Positions 9,297 to 18,191 of a stretch of 47,859 nt of DNA are shown one piece after another (positions within the stretch are counted from its first letter, which is position 1; every line of letters starts with the position of its first letter). Both the position numbers and the translations under genes were made by a program. Origin of the DNA: Elusimicrobia bacterium GWA2_69_24 (GTDB taxonomy: Bacteria > Elusimicrobiota > Elusimicrobia > UBA1565); the NCBI GenBank assembly GCA_001799695.1, contig MGTY01000054.1, positions 1-47,859 on the forward strand, given 5' to 3'. The notes under the pieces are model-generated. The model was not told where the DNA came from. It saw only the letters and a program-made list of their open reading frames with translations, and ran no database searches.

Positions 9297-9769
9297 CCGC
9301 GGTCAAGACTCTGTCGCTGAACACCCTGTCTCCCAAGCCCGGCGCCCGGCGGCGTCACAAACGGGTCGGCTGCGGCGAGGGCTCGGGGCACGGCAAGACC
9401 TCGACCCGGGGGCAGAAAGGCCAGGGCGCCCGGTCCGGCGGCAAGCGCATGTCCGGATTCTCGGGCGGACAGGTCCCCCTGTTCATGCGCTTTCCCAAGC
9501 GCGGCTTCCGGAACACCGCCTTCCGCACGAGCTTCCAAGTGGTCCACCTCGATGACCTCGCCCGGGTGTTCAAGAATACCAATGAGGTCAGCCTGGAGTC
9601 CCTCCGGGTCCACGGCCTCATCAAGGGCCGCCAGCCCGTCAAGGTCCTCGGGGATGGGGCGCTGGAGAAGCCGTTGAAGATCCAAGCGCACGCGTTCTCC
9701 AAGAGCGCCCAGGAGAAGATCGCCAAGGCCGGCGGGAGCGTTGAGATCCTGTCGCGGCGGGGCGCCTAA
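9293..9769 (+). CDS. rplO: 50S ribosomal protein L15
   Basis: The 158-residue L15 has the family N-terminus ([28 protein letters not shown]), the basic [19 protein letters not shown] loop that threads into 23S rRNA, and the C-terminal domain. It follows rpsE directly by ATGA overlap and precedes secY by 5 bases, the standard order apart from the missing L30 gene. Confidence 0.96.
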   Translation: MTAVKTLSLNTLSPKPGARRRHKRVGCGEGSGHGKTSTRGQKGQGARSGGKRMSGFSGGQVPLFMRFPKRGFRNTAFRTSFQVVHLDDLARVFKNTNEVSLESLRVHGLIKGRQPVKVLGDGALEKPLKIQAHAFSKSAQEKIAKAGGSVEILSRRGA

Positions 9770-9774
9770 GGCGT

Positions 9775-11109
9775 ATGCTGCGGAAGTTCGCCGATATCGC
9801 GGAAGTCCCGGACCTGCGGCGCAGGGTGCTGTTCGCCCTGGGCTGTCTCGCCGTCTACCGCTTCGGCGCCGCGATCCCCATCCCGGGGATCAACGGCGAG
9901 GCACTGCGCGCCATCTTCCAGGCGCAGACCAGCACCCTGCTGGGCATCCTGAACATCTTCTCGGGCGGAGCCCTGGCGCAGTTCTCCATCTTCTCGATGG
10001 GGGTGATGCCCTACATCAACGCCTCCATCATCATGAGCCTGCTCCAGGGGGCGCATGTCATCCCCTATCTCGACCGGCTGCACAAGGAAGGGGAGCTGGG
10101 GCGGCGCAAGCTCAACCAGCTGACGCGGTACCTGACGCTGTTCCTGGCGGCCTTCCAGTCCTTCGGCCTGACCATCATGATCACCAAGATGCCGACTCCG
10201 GGCGGCATCCCGGTCGTGGCCGACCCGACCTGGTTCTTCTATTTCGTCACGGTCCTGACGCTGACCACGGGCACCGTGTTCATCATGTGGCTCGGCGAGC
10301 AGATGACGGAGCGCGGCATCGGCAACGGCGTCTCCCTCATCATCTTCGCGGGGATCGTGGACAAGCTCCCCGGCGGGCTCCTGGCCCTGATCCAGCTGGT
10401 GCAGGCCGAGGAGATCGGGCTCATCCGGGCGCTGTTCATCCTGGCGGGCATCGTGGCCGGCGTCACGGCGGTCATCTGGGTCGAGACGGCCCAGCGCAAG
10501 ATCCCGGTCCAGTACGCCAAGCGCGTCGTGGGTCGCAAGATGTACGGCGGGGCGCAGAGCTTCCTCCCGCTCAAGGTGGATCAGTCCGGCGTCATCGCCG
10601 TGATCTTCGCGGTGAGCCTGCTGGCCGTGCCGATGACGGTCGCCCAGTTCATGCCGAATTCGGCCGCGGCTCAGCAGGTCCTGGAATGGATGAACCGCGG
10701 CTCCTGGCACTACCAGGTCATCTACGCGGCCCTCATCATATTCTTCTGCTACTTCTACAACTCGGTGAGCATCAACCCGGTGGACCTGGCGGAGAACATG
10801 AAGAAGTCGGGCGGCTTCGTGCCCGGCATCCGCCCCGGGGAGCCGACGGCCCAGTACATCGAGTGGGTCCTGGAACGCATCACCCTGGGCGGGGCGCTCT
10901 TCGTGGCGGCCGTGGCGGTGCTGCCCGAGATCGCGCGGCAGAGCTACAGCATCCCGTTCTATTTCGGCGGGACCTCCATGCTCATCGTCGTGGGCGTGGC
11001 GCTCGACACCATGGGTCAGCTCGAGGCGCATCTCATCATGCGCCATTACGAGGGTTTCCTCAAGAAGGGGCGCATCAAGCAGCGCTGGTTCAACGTGGGG
11101 GGGCAATAG
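9775..11109 (+). CDS. secY: Preprotein translocase subunit SecY
   Basis: SecY forms the protein-conducting channel of the inner membrane with SecE and SecG. The 444-residue product has about ten hydrophobic segments and the expected motifs: FRFGAAIPIPG-type start (here VYRFGAAIPIPGIN), FSMGVMPYINASIIM in TM2, TERGIGNGVSLIIFAGI, and the C-terminal GTSMLIVVGVALDTMGQLEAHLIMRHYEGF. Its TAG overlaps the adk GTG start by one base. Confidence 0.96.
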   Translation: MLRKFADIAEVPDLRRRVLFALGCLAVYRFGAAIPIPGINGEALRAIFQAQTSTLLGILNIFSGGALAQFSIFSMGVMPYINASIIMSLLQGAHVIPYLDRLHKEGELGRRKLNQLTRYLTLFLAAFQSFGLTIMITKMPTPGGIPVVADPTWFFYFVTVLTLTTGTVFIMWLGEQMTERGIGNGVSLIIFAGIVDKLPGGLLALIQLVQAEEIGLIRALFILAGIVAGVTAVIWVETAQRKIPVQYAKRVVGRKMYGGAQSFLPLKVDQSGVIAVIFAVSLLAVPMTVAQFMPNSAAAQQVLEWMNRGSWHYQVIYAALIIFFCYFYNSVSINPVDLAENMKKSGGFVPGIRPGEPTAQYIEWVLERITLGGALFVAAVAVLPEIARQSYSIPFYFGGTSMLIVVGVALDTMGQLEAHLIMRHYEGFLKKGRIKQRWFNVGGQ

Positions 11110-11756
11110 TGAGGATCGTGCTTCTGGGCTGTCCGGGGGCGGGCAAAGGCACGCAGGCGAAGGTCCTGTGCGCGCGGTTCGGCTTGACGCACGTATCGAC
11201 GGGAGACCTGTTCCGGACGGAGATGGCGAAAGCCTCCCCGCTGGGCAAGAGAGTGGGCGACTACGTCAAGAAGGGGATGCTGGTCCCCGACGACGTCGTC
11301 GTCGAGCTGGTCGCGGCGACGCTCGATGCCGTCCCCGGGGGCTGGCTCCTGGACGGATTCCCGCGCACCTTGGCCCAGGCCCAGGCCCTCGACAAGTACC
11401 TGGTCTCCAACGGCGGGAAGATCGACCTCGTCCTCTCTCTGGCGATGCGCGAGGAGGCCGTGGTGGCCCGCCTGGCCGGCCGGTGGTCCTGCCCGGCCTG
11501 CGGCGAGGTCTTCAACTTGCAGAGCCGGCCGCCCCAGCAGGCCGGGGTCTGCGACAAGTGCGGAGGGAAGCTCCTGCAGCGCGAGGACGACACTGAGGCG
11601 ACGGTTCGCCGGCGGCTGATGGTCTACGAGGACCTGACCCGCCCGCTGGCCGCGTACTACCGGTCCGAGGGGAATTTCCAGGAAGTGGACGGCGGGCAGA
11701 GTCCGGAGGACGTGGCCCGCGCGGTCACGGCCGTGGTGGACGGAGTGCATGCTTAA
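11109..11756 (+). CDS. adk: Adenylate kinase, zinc-lid form
   Basis: Adenylate kinase interconverts ATP plus AMP and two ADP. The P-loop is GCPGAGKGTQA at the N-terminus, the AMP-binding part holds THVSTGDLFR and LLDGFPRTLAQAQAL, and the lid carries four cysteines (CPAC and CDKC) for structural zinc. The length is 215 residues. The start codon is GTG at 11109, overlapping the secY stop; the next in-frame ATG would remove the P-loop. It overlaps map by 8 bases. Confidence 0.94.
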   Translation: MRIVLLGCPGAGKGTQAKVLCARFGLTHVSTGDLFRTEMAKASPLGKRVGDYVKKGMLVPDDVVVELVAATLDAVPGGWLLDGFPRTLAQAQALDKYLVSNGGKIDLVLSLAMREEAVVARLAGRWSCPACGEVFNLQSRPPQQAGVCDKCGGKLLQREDDTEATVRRRLMVYEDLTRPLAAYYRSEGNFQEVDGGQSPEDVARAVTAVVDGVHA

Positions 11757-12537
11757 ATCGCTGACCGTGGACCTCAAGACCCGCGAGGATATCCAGAAGA
11801 TGCGCGAGGCCGGCGCCCTATTGGCCGGCGCGGTGGAGCGCCTGCGGGCCCGGGTGCGCCCCGGGGTCTGCACCGCGGAACTGGACGCTTCCGTTGAGGC
11901 GGACCTTCGGAGCCAGGGCGCGAAGCCGGCGTTTTTGGGGTATCGCGGCTATCCGGCGACTCTGTGCGTCTCGATCAACGACGAAGTCGTGCACGGCATC
12001 CCGACCCAGCAGCGTCTGCTGCGCGACGGGGACGTAGTCAGTTTCGATCTGGGCTGCAAGTGGCGGGGCTTCTTCGCGGACATGGCCGTGACCGTGGCGG
12101 TAGGGGAAGTCTCCCCGGAGGCCCGCCGGCTGATCGCGACCACCCGGACGGCTCTGGAGAAGGGCATCGCGGCGGTCCGTCCCGGGGCGCGCATCGGAGA
12201 CGTGGGCTGGGCCGTCCAGGAGTGCGCCGAGGCCGCGGGCTTCAGCGTGGTGCGGGATTTCGTCGGGCACGGCATCGGGCGGGCTCTGCATGAGGATCCC
12301 GCCATCCCGAACTACGGGAAGCCGGGGACGGGGGTCCGCCTGCAGCCGGGCATGGTGCTGGCGATCGAGCCGATGGTGAATTGCGGAGGCCCCGAGGTGC
12401 GCGTCCTCGAGGACCGGTGGACGGCGGTGACGGGCGACGGGCGGCTGTCGGCGCATTTCGAGCACACGGTGGCGGTGACGGAAGACGGACCGTCCGTGCT
12501 GACTCGGCTGGAGGAAGGCCTTGGTCAAGGAAGATAA
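11749..12537 (+). CDS. map: Methionine aminopeptidase, type I
   Basis: This enzyme removes the initiator methionine from new proteins. The metal ligands of the family are visible: Asp in SFDLGCKW, Asp in FFADMAV, His in [10 protein letters not shown], and Glu in AIEPM and EHTVAVTE. The length of 262 residues is typical of type Ia, with no extra zinc-finger domain. It overlaps adk at its start and infA at its end (17 bases), a very compact arrangement. Confidence 0.95.
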   Translation: MLKSLTVDLKTREDIQKMREAGALLAGAVERLRARVRPGVCTAELDASVEADLRSQGAKPAFLGYRGYPATLCVSINDEVVHGIPTQQRLLRDGDVVSFDLGCKWRGFFADMAVTVAVGEVSPEARRLIATTRTALEKGIAAVRPGARIGDVGWAVQECAEAAGFSVVRDFVGHGIGRALHEDPAIPNYGKPGTGVRLQPGMVLAIEPMVNCGGPEVRVLEDRWTAVTGDGRLSAHFEHTVAVTEDGPSVLTRLEEGLGQGR

Positions 12538-12739
12538 GATCGAAGTGGACGGGAAGATCGTCGAGTCGATGGGGAATGCGATGTTCCGCGTGGAGATCCC
12601 GGGGAACCGGGTGATCCTGGCGCATATTTCGGGGAAGATGCGCGTTCACTACATCAAGATCATGCCGGGAGACATGGTGAAGGTGGAACTCTCTCCCTAC
12701 GATCTGAGCCGAGGCCGGATCGTCTATCGCGAGAAATAG
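12521..12739 (+). CDS. infA: Translation initiation factor IF-1
   Basis: IF-1 is a 72-residue OB-fold protein that occupies the A site during initiation. The sequence reads [20 protein letters not shown], then [33 protein letters not shown], close to the family consensus. The start is a TTG at 12521 inside the map gene; GAGGAAGG just upstream serves as ribosome-binding site, and no upstream ATG exists in frame at the right place. A rare start codon may keep it coupled to map translation. Confidence 0.93.
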   Translation: MVKEDKIEVDGKIVESMGNAMFRVEIPGNRVILAHISGKMRVHYIKIMPGDMVKVELSPYDLSRGRIVYREK

Positions 12740-12751
12740 CCAGGAGATGCG

Positions 12752-12865
12752 ATGAAGGTTAGAGCGAGCGTGAAGCCCATTTGTCAGAAATGCAAGGTGA
12801 TCAAGCGCGGCCGCGTGGTGCGGGTCATCTGTACGAATCCGCGGCATAAGCAGCGGCAAGGATAG
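12752..12865 (+). CDS. rpmJ: 50S ribosomal protein L36, zinc form
   Basis: This 37-residue protein ([15 protein letters not shown] at the start, [11 protein letters not shown] at the end) is L36. The zinc ligands Cys11, Cys14, Cys27 and His32 are present, so it is the zinc-binding C+ form. It lies between infA and rpsM as in most bacteria. A ribosome-binding site (CAGGAG) is centred about 8 bases upstream. Confidence 0.96.
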   Translation: MKVRASVKPICQKCKVIKRGRVVRVICTNPRHKQRQG

Positions 12866-12873
12866 GTGAGCGT

Positions 12874-13257
12874 ATGGCTAGAGTAGCTGGAGTCGACCTT
12901 CCCAAGAACAAGCGGATCGACGTGGCCCTGACCTACGTCTACGGCATCGGCCGCGTCATGTCGCAGCATGTCCTGGGGAAGCTCAACGGCGCGATCGACC
13001 CGAAGACCCGGGTCAAGGACCTGACCGAGAGCCAGGTGGGCTTGCTGAACTCCCTGCTTTCGAAGGAATATCGCGTGGAGGGAGAACTCCGTCGCGAGGT
13101 CCAGGCCAACATCCACCGGTACGTGGAGATCGGCTGCTATCGCGGGGTCCGGCACCGCCGGAACCTGCCGGTCCGCGGACAGCGCACCAAGACGAACGCG
13201 CGCATCCGCCGCGGCCGCCGCCGCACCGTCGGCTCGGGCGGAAAGGTCAAGGAATAA
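12874..13257 (+). CDS. rpsM: 30S ribosomal protein S13
   Basis: The 127-residue S13 has the helix-two-turns-helix region ([25 protein letters not shown]), the long helix, and the basic C-terminal [18 protein letters not shown] that contacts tRNA in the P site. It follows rpmJ by 8 bases. The length and order are standard. Confidence 0.96.
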   Translation: MARVAGVDLPKNKRIDVALTYVYGIGRVMSQHVLGKLNGAIDPKTRVKDLTESQVGLLNSLLSKEYRVEGELRREVQANIHRYVEIGCYRGVRHRRNLPVRGQRTKTNARIRRGRRRTVGSGGKVKE

Positions 13258-13278
13258 TCGCTTTCGGGGAGCATGTCC

Positions 13279-13767
13279 ATGGAAGAGGGAAAAGACAATA
13301 ATTCGAAGCCTGAGGAAGCGGCGAAGCCGGCGGCGGCGGACGACGCCGCCAAGGCGGCCGCGATCGAGGGCGGGGCGCAGGCGGCGGCGAAGCCGGTGGT
13401 GCGCAAGCGGACCTGGAAGTCGGTGACCTTCGCGAAGGTCTTCATCCAGTCCTCCTTCAACAACACCATCGTGACCATCACCGACGACCGGGGTCAGGTG
13501 CTCTGCTGGGCCTCCGCCGGGTCGGCCGGGTTCAAGGGGACCAAGAAAGGCACCCCCTTCGCGGCCCAGGTGACGGCCTCCAAGGTGGGCAAGCGCGCCC
13601 TGGAGCTCGGGGTCAAGCAGGTGGCCGTGTTCGTGAAGGGCCCCGGTCCCGGACGCGAGACCGCGATCCGCGCGCTCGACGCCGCGGGTCTGCAGGTGAT
13701 CTCGCTCAAGGACGTCTCCCCGATCCCCCACAACGGGTGCCGCCCGCCCAAGAAGAGGAGAGTGTAG
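13279..13767 (+). CDS. rpsK: 30S ribosomal protein S11 with Ala-rich N-terminus
   Basis: S11 lines the platform near the E site. The domain begins near residue 45 ([24 protein letters not shown]) and ends with [16 protein letters not shown], a diagnostic tail. An Ala/Glu/Lys-rich stretch of about 40 residues precedes it, so the protein is about 162 residues instead of 125-130. Two ATGs lie at 13273 and 13279; CGGGGAG at 13265-13271 is better spaced for 13279. Confidence 0.94.
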   Translation: MEEGKDNNSKPEEAAKPAAADDAAKAAAIEGGAQAAAKPVVRKRTWKSVTFAKVFIQSSFNNTIVTITDDRGQVLCWASAGSAGFKGTKKGTPFAAQVTASKVGKRALELGVKQVAVFVKGPGPGRETAIRALDAAGLQVISLKDVSPIPHNGCRPPKKRRV

Positions 13768-13769
13768 TC

Positions 13770-14396
13770 ATGGCCAGGTATACCCAAGCCGTCTGCCGGC
13801 TGTGCCGGAGAGAGCAGACCAAGCTGTTCCTCAAGGGCGAGAAGTGCTACGCCAAGTGCACGTTCGACCGGCGCCCGACTCCCCCCGGTATGGCCAAGGC
13901 CCAGCGGGGCAAGCCCTCGGAATACCAGAAGCGTCTGCGCGAGAAGCAGAAGCTCCGCCGGATGCTCAACATGACCGAACAGCCTTTCCGGCGGGTCATG
14001 GAGCGGGCCGCCCGCAGCCCGGGCAACTCCGCCGCGGTGCTGCTGCGGTCCTTGGAGCTGCGCTTGGATAACATCGTGCGGCGCCTGGGCCTGGCCACCA
14101 GCCTGGCCACCGCGCGCCAGATCGTCCTGCACCGGCACGTGCGTGTCAACGGCCGGGTGGTGAACGTGCCCTCCGCCGAGGTCAAGGTGGGGGACGTTAT
14201 CTCCATCGACCCCCGGATGAAGGAGAATACGGGCATCAAGCTGGCCATGGAGTTCACGGAGAAGAAGACCCCGCGGCCGGCGTTCCTGGAGTTCGACGTC
14301 GAGAAGTTGTCGGGGAAGCTGCTGCGTGAACCCGCCAGGGACGAAAGCTCGTTCCCGGTGAACGACCAGCTGATCATCGAATACTATTCGCGGTAA
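13770..14396 (+). CDS. rpsD: 30S ribosomal protein S4, zinc form
   Basis: S4 nucleates 30S assembly. The N-terminal zinc site is present (Cys9, Cys12, Cys26, Cys30), followed by the S4 RNA-binding domain (LELRLDNIVRRLGLATSLATARQIVLHRHVRVNGRVV). At 208 residues it is of normal length. It starts two bases after rpsK. In Proteobacteria S4 represses the alpha operon, but nothing here shows such a site. Confidence 0.96.
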   Translation: MARYTQAVCRLCRREQTKLFLKGEKCYAKCTFDRRPTPPGMAKAQRGKPSEYQKRLREKQKLRRMLNMTEQPFRRVMERAARSPGNSAAVLLRSLELRLDNIVRRLGLATSLATARQIVLHRHVRVNGRVVNVPSAEVKVGDVISIDPRMKENTGIKLAMEFTEKKTPRPAFLEFDVEKLSGKLLREPARDESSFPVNDQLIIEYYSR

Positions 14397-14420
14397 CACC
14401 CAGAGGGCGGAGGAAGGAAA

Positions 14421-15419
14421 GTGATCTACAAGGAACTGATTCTGCCGCAGAAGCTCTCCGTTGAGGAGAAGACGGCCACCGACAGCTACGCGAAGTTCGT
14501 GGCCGAACCGTACGAGCGGGGCTATGGGCACACCGTTGGGAACTCCCTGCGCCGGGTGCTCCTCTCCAGCTTGGAGGGCGCCGCCGTGACGGGCATCCGC
14601 ATCGAGGGGGCCCGGCACGAGTACCAGGCCCTGACCGGGGTCCGCGAGGATGTGATGAGCATCCTTATGAACCTCAAGAAGCTCCGGGTGAAGCTCTTCT
14701 CCAACGGGCCGGAGACCGTGTATCTGACCGCCAAGAAGGAAGGGTCGGTGACCGCGGCGCTGATCCAGGAGAACTCCAACGTCGAGGTCATCAACAAGGA
14801 CCTCCACCTGGCGACGCTCGAACCGGGCGGCAAGCTCGACATGGAGATCGAGATCTCCCGGGGCCGCGGCTACGTCCCCGCGGAGGACATCCAGGCCCAT
14901 GCCAACTGGCCCGCGGGCTATTTGCCCGTGGACGCGCTGTTCTCGCCCGTGGTGAAGGTACACTACGACGTGGAGAACGCCCGCGTCGGGCAGGTCACGG
15001 ATTACGACCGCCTCATCCTGGAAGTGTGGACCGACGGCTCGATCAGCCCGGCGGACGCGCTGATCCGGTCGTCCAAGCTCCTGCGCGAGTCCCTCAAGAT
15101 CTTCATCCCCGAGGAGGAGTTCTCCGAGCAGGCTCCCGCGGGCGAGCCGTTCGAGGGCGGCGGCGAGACGCTGGGGGCGGGCGACGGGGCGTCCTTGGAC
15201 GTCAAGCTGCAGGAAGTGCTCGGGCAGTCCGTGGACATGATCGAGCTTTCCAGCCGGGCCTCCAACTGCCTGAAGGTCGCCCGGATCAAGACGATCCGCG
15301 AACTGGTGGTGCGCCGGGAAGAGGAGCTGCTCGCCGTGAAGAACTTCGGCAAGAAGTCCCTCGACGAGATCAAGGACCGGCTCAAGGACCTCGGACTGAC
15401 CCTGGGGATGCAGGTATGA
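14421..15419 (+). CDS. rpoA: DNA-directed RNA polymerase subunit alpha
   Basis: Alpha dimerises to start RNA polymerase assembly. The N-terminal domain has EPYERGYGHTVGNSLRRVLLSS and the Glu/Pro/Gly-rich linker lies near residues 233-255. The C-terminal domain, which contacts UP elements and activators, is present (LSSRASNCLKVARIKTIREL, then FGKKSLDEIKDRL) with the conserved Arg of the DNA-binding helix. The length is 332 residues. The start is GTG at 14421 with GGAGGAAGG upstream. It overlaps rplQ by four bases. Confidence 0.96.
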   Translation: MIYKELILPQKLSVEEKTATDSYAKFVAEPYERGYGHTVGNSLRRVLLSSLEGAAVTGIRIEGARHEYQALTGVREDVMSILMNLKKLRVKLFSNGPETVYLTAKKEGSVTAALIQENSNVEVINKDLHLATLEPGGKLDMEIEISRGRGYVPAEDIQAHANWPAGYLPVDALFSPVVKVHYDVENARVGQVTDYDRLILEVWTDGSISPADALIRSSKLLRESLKIFIPEEEFSEQAPAGEPFEGGGETLGAGDGASLDVKLQEVLGQSVDMIELSSRASNCLKVARIKTIRELVVRREEELLAVKNFGKKSLDEIKDRLKDLGLTLGMQV

Positions 15420-15760
15420 TCAAGCATCTCGGGGGCCGGAAGCTGGGCCGGACCACGGAGCATCGCCGGGCGATGCTCCGCAACATGGCGACGAGCCTGA
15501 TCCTCCATGAGCGGGTCCGCACGACCCTCAGCAAGGCCAAGGAGCTCCGCCCGTTCACGGAGAAGATCATCACCCAGGCCAAGCACGGGAAGCACCAGGC
15601 GGTGCGGTCTCTCATCCAGAACCGGGTGGCGGTCAAGAAACTGTTCGACGTGCTGGCGGAGCGCTACGCCAAGCGCCCCGGAGGCTACATCCAGATCCTG
15701 CGCCTGGTCAACCGGGTGGGAGACGGAGCGACGCAAGGCCTGGTACGCTTGGTACAATAG
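15416..15760 (+). CDS. rplQ: 50S ribosomal protein L17
   Basis: The 114-residue L17 starts with GGRKLGRTTEHRRAMLRNMATSLILHERV and ends RVGDGATQGLVRLVQ, matching the family. It closes the ribosomal supercluster. Its last codons hold a possible extended -10 (TGGTACAAT, 15750-15758) for mreB, which starts 12 bases after the stop. Confidence 0.95.
   Translation: MIKHLGGRKLGRTTEHRRAMLRNMATSLILHERVRTTLSKAKELRPFTEKIITQAKHGKHQAVRSLIQNRVAVKKLFDVLAERYAKRPGGYIQILRLVNRVGDGATQGLVRLVQ
15750..15758 (+). promoter_or_regulatory. Possible extended -10 promoter for mreB
   Basis: TGGTACAAT fits the extended -10 form TGnTAnAAT and ends 14 bases before the mreB ATG. No convincing -35 hexamer is seen 16-18 bases upstream, and the site overlaps the rplQ coding end, so it may be chance. 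If real it would give the cell-shape block its own promoter apart from the ribosomal transcript. Confidence 0.3.
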
Positions 15761-15772
15761 CGGCGCGGGGTC

Positions 15773-16822
15773 ATGTTCGACTATCTCTTCAGCCTCTTCT
15801 CTAACGACATGGGGATCGACCTGGGTACGGCCAATACCCTGGTCTACGTGAAGAACCACGGCATCGTGCTGCGGGAGCCCTCGGTCGTCGCGATCGAGAA
15901 GGACACCCGGCGCGTGCTGGCCATCGGGGCTGAGGCGAAAAGGATGCTGGGACGGACCCCCGCGTCCATCATCGCGGTGCGGCCGCTGCGCAACGGGGTC
16001 ATCGCCGATTTCGACGTGACCCAGAAGATGATCAAGTACTTCATCCAGAAGGTGCACAACCGCCGGAGCCTGCTCCACCCCCGGATCGTCATCGGGATAC
16101 CCTCGGGGATCACCGAGGTGGAGCGGCGCGCGGTGCAGGAATCGGCCGAGCAGGCGGGGGCCCGGGAGGTGTTCCTCATCGAGGAGCCCATGGCCGCCGC
16201 GATCGGCGCGGACATGCCCGTCTCCGAGCCGCATGCCAACATGGTCGTGGACATCGGAGGCGGGACGACCGAGGCCGCCGTGATCTCGCTGGGCGGGATG
16301 GTGGTCTCGAAATCGATCGACGTGGCTGGCGATGAGATGGACGACGCGATCGTCCAGCATTTTCGCCGCAAGTACAATCTGCTGATCGGAGAGACGACGG
16401 CGGAGGACGTCAAGATCCAGATCGGATCCGTCTTCCCTTTGAAGGAAGAGAAGACGATGGAGGTCAAGGGCCGGGATCAGGCCACCGGCCTGCCGAAGAC
16501 GGTGTTGATCACGTCGGAAGAAGTGCGCCAGGCGCTCATGGAGCCCGTACAGCTCATCCTGGACGTGATCAAGAATACGTTGGAGGAGACTCCGGCAGAG
16601 TTGGCCGCGGATTTGGTGGACCGAGGGATGGTGCTGGCGGGCGGGGGCACGCTGATGCGGGGCCTGCCGGATCTGATCCGGCAGGAGACCGAATTGCCCG
16701 TGCATCGCGCCGCCGACCCCCTCAGCTGTGTGGCGATCGGGACCGGGAAGTTCCTGGAGCTGCTGGACAACTCCACGTACCGGCGCCCCGATTACGTCGC
16801 TTCGCCGCGCTTCGGTTCTTAG
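15773..16822 (+). CDS. mreB: Rod shape-determining protein MreB
   Basis: MreB is a bacterial actin that forms membrane-bound filaments which organise side-wall synthesis. The 349-residue protein shows the actin-fold nucleotide motifs: [11 protein letters not shown] (phosphate 1), [14 protein letters not shown] (phosphate 2) and [15 protein letters not shown] (adenosine). The N-terminal [14 protein letters not shown] resembles the amphipathic or hydrophobic membrane-insertion segment of the family. It heads an mreBCD-mrdA-rodA block and follows rplQ by 12 bases. Confidence 0.96.
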   Translation: MFDYLFSLFSNDMGIDLGTANTLVYVKNHGIVLREPSVVAIEKDTRRVLAIGAEAKRMLGRTPASIIAVRPLRNGVIADFDVTQKMIKYFIQKVHNRRSLLHPRIVIGIPSGITEVERRAVQESAEQAGAREVFLIEEPMAAAIGADMPVSEPHANMVVDIGGGTTEAAVISLGGMVVSKSIDVAGDEMDDAIVQHFRRKYNLLIGETTAEDVKIQIGSVFPLKEEKTMEVKGRDQATGLPKTVLITSEEVRQALMEPVQLILDVIKNTLEETPAELAADLVDRGMVLAGGGTLMRGLPDLIRQETELPVHRAADPLSCVAIGTGKFLELLDNSTYRRPDYVASPRFGS

Positions 16823-16863
16823 GTCTACCGCCGCGTGCCCGCCTAGCCGAGCTCCTCGGCATC

Positions 16864-17691
16864 ATGAACCGCGAGAAGAGAGTCGCGACCTATCTATTGC
16901 TGGCGTTCAGCCTGGTTTCGCTGATCCTGCTGAGCCTGCCTTTGACCGGGAAGGTGCAGACCTTCCGCTGGGTGGTGTCCTATGTCCTGAGCCCGGCCCC
17001 CTTCTACGCCAACCGGGCCTTCGACCGCTTTTCCAACATCCCCTCCGACGCCGCGCGGCTCATCTCGGCGGATCTGGAGCTGCAGGAGGCGCGCCGGCGG
17101 CTCACCGAGTCCGAGCTGGTCCGGGCCGAGGCGGACTCCCTGCGGCTGGAGAACGAGAGGCTGCGCGGGGCGCTGGGCATCCAAGCCGCGGGCGCCAAGG
17201 TCATCCGCTGGGCGCGCGTGATGCAGCGGGACCCTCTGACCTGGAACCGTTCGGTGATGGTGGACGCCGGGGCCGAGGAGGGGGTCAAGCTCAACGCCCC
17301 GGTGCTGGGGGTGCAAGGGAGCACCGTGGCCATCCTGGGGCGGGTGGCCGAGCTGGGGGCGCACACCGCGAAGGTCCTGCTCCTGTCGGATGAGCTGTCG
17401 GCGGCGGCGGCCTATCTGCCGGGGCAGGGTTGGGAGGGGCTCGTCCAGGGGCAGGGGTCGGCGCGTCTGCGCTTGAATTACCTGCCGGTCGACGCCCAGT
17501 TGACGGTCGGTTCGGAGGTCTGCTCCTCCCCGACCAGCGCGACCTTCCCCGCGAACCTGCGCATCGGGACGATCTCGAAGGTGTTCGCGCGCGATCCCTT
17601 CCTGGCCTTCCAGTCGGCGGAGGTATCGGCGGCGGTCCCGCCTTCGGTCGTGAAGGAAGTGATGATCCTGGATCCGGCATTCTCGAAATGA
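16864..17691 (+). CDS. mreC: Cell shape-determining protein MreC
   Basis: MreC bridges cytoplasmic MreB/MreD and periplasmic PBP2. The 275-residue product has one N-terminal transmembrane helix (YLLLAFSLVSLILLSLPL), a coiled coil at about residues 60-100 (heptads in LELQEARRRLTESELVRAE), and a beta-rich periplasmic domain with VRWARVMQRDPLTWNRSVMV-type sequence and TVAILGRVAELGAHTAKVLLL. Its stop overlaps the mreD start (ATGA). Confidence 0.93.
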   Translation: MNREKRVATYLLLAFSLVSLILLSLPLTGKVQTFRWVVSYVLSPAPFYANRAFDRFSNIPSDAARLISADLELQEARRRLTESELVRAEADSLRLENERLRGALGIQAAGAKVIRWARVMQRDPLTWNRSVMVDAGAEEGVKLNAPVLGVQGSTVAILGRVAELGAHTAKVLLLSDELSAAAAYLPGQGWEGLVQGQGSARLRLNYLPVDAQLTVGSEVCSSPTSATFPANLRIGTISKVFARDPFLAFQSAEVSAAVPPSVVKEVMILDPAFSK

Positions 17692-18185
17692 GACAACTCG
17701 AGGGGCTCTTCGTCTTCCTGCTGGGGATGGCGGTCCATTGGATATGGTCCACCCGCTTCGCGTTGTGGGGTCTGGCCCCGATGATCCCGCTCGTCCTGAC
17801 CATCGCCGTCGCCTCCCGGAACGGCTCCGTCGCGGGAGAGTGCTACGGGTTCGCCTGGGGCCTGTTTTTGGACATGCTGGGCATGCACGTTTTCGGGGCG
17901 AGCGCGCTGGGCCTCACCTTGGTCGGCTACTTCGTCGGGACGCTGCGCCGGAACATGGACCTGGCCAGCCTCCCCTCCCAGCTCATGCTGGTCGCCGGCC
18001 TGACCCCGCTGTTCTTGCTCTTCTACGGGACGATGGGGCTGGTGTTCGAACACCGGTTCCTCTGGGTGGGCTGGAAGCTGCTGCTCCTCACCCCGCTGTG
18101 CAACTGCCTGGTGGCCCCCTTCTGCTTCGCGGTCGTGCACCGTTTCGTGCGGTCAGGACGGACCAATGAGATGGATCTCTCCTGA
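17688..18185 (+). CDS. mreD: Rod shape-determining protein MreD
   Basis: This 165-residue, very hydrophobic protein has five or so membrane segments and a FAWGLFLDMLG segment that resembles the MreD GLxxDxxxxxxLG pattern. MreD is a membrane part of the elongasome. The identification rests on this, on its size and on its position between mreC and mrdA, as MreD diverges fast. It overlaps mreC by four bases and ends 6 bases before mrdA. Confidence 0.88.
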   Translation: MRQLEGLFVFLLGMAVHWIWSTRFALWGLAPMIPLVLTIAVASRNGSVAGECYGFAWGLFLDMLGMHVFGASALGLTLVGYFVGTLRRNMDLASLPSQLMLVAGLTPLFLLFYGTMGLVFEHRFLWVGWKLLLLTPLCNCLVAPFCFAVVHRFVRSGRTNEMDLS

Positions 18186-18191
18186 GCCCCT

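Noticed and set aside
16822-16863. A terminator between mreB and mreC
   Set aside because: No stable stem followed by T-residues is seen in the 41-base gap.
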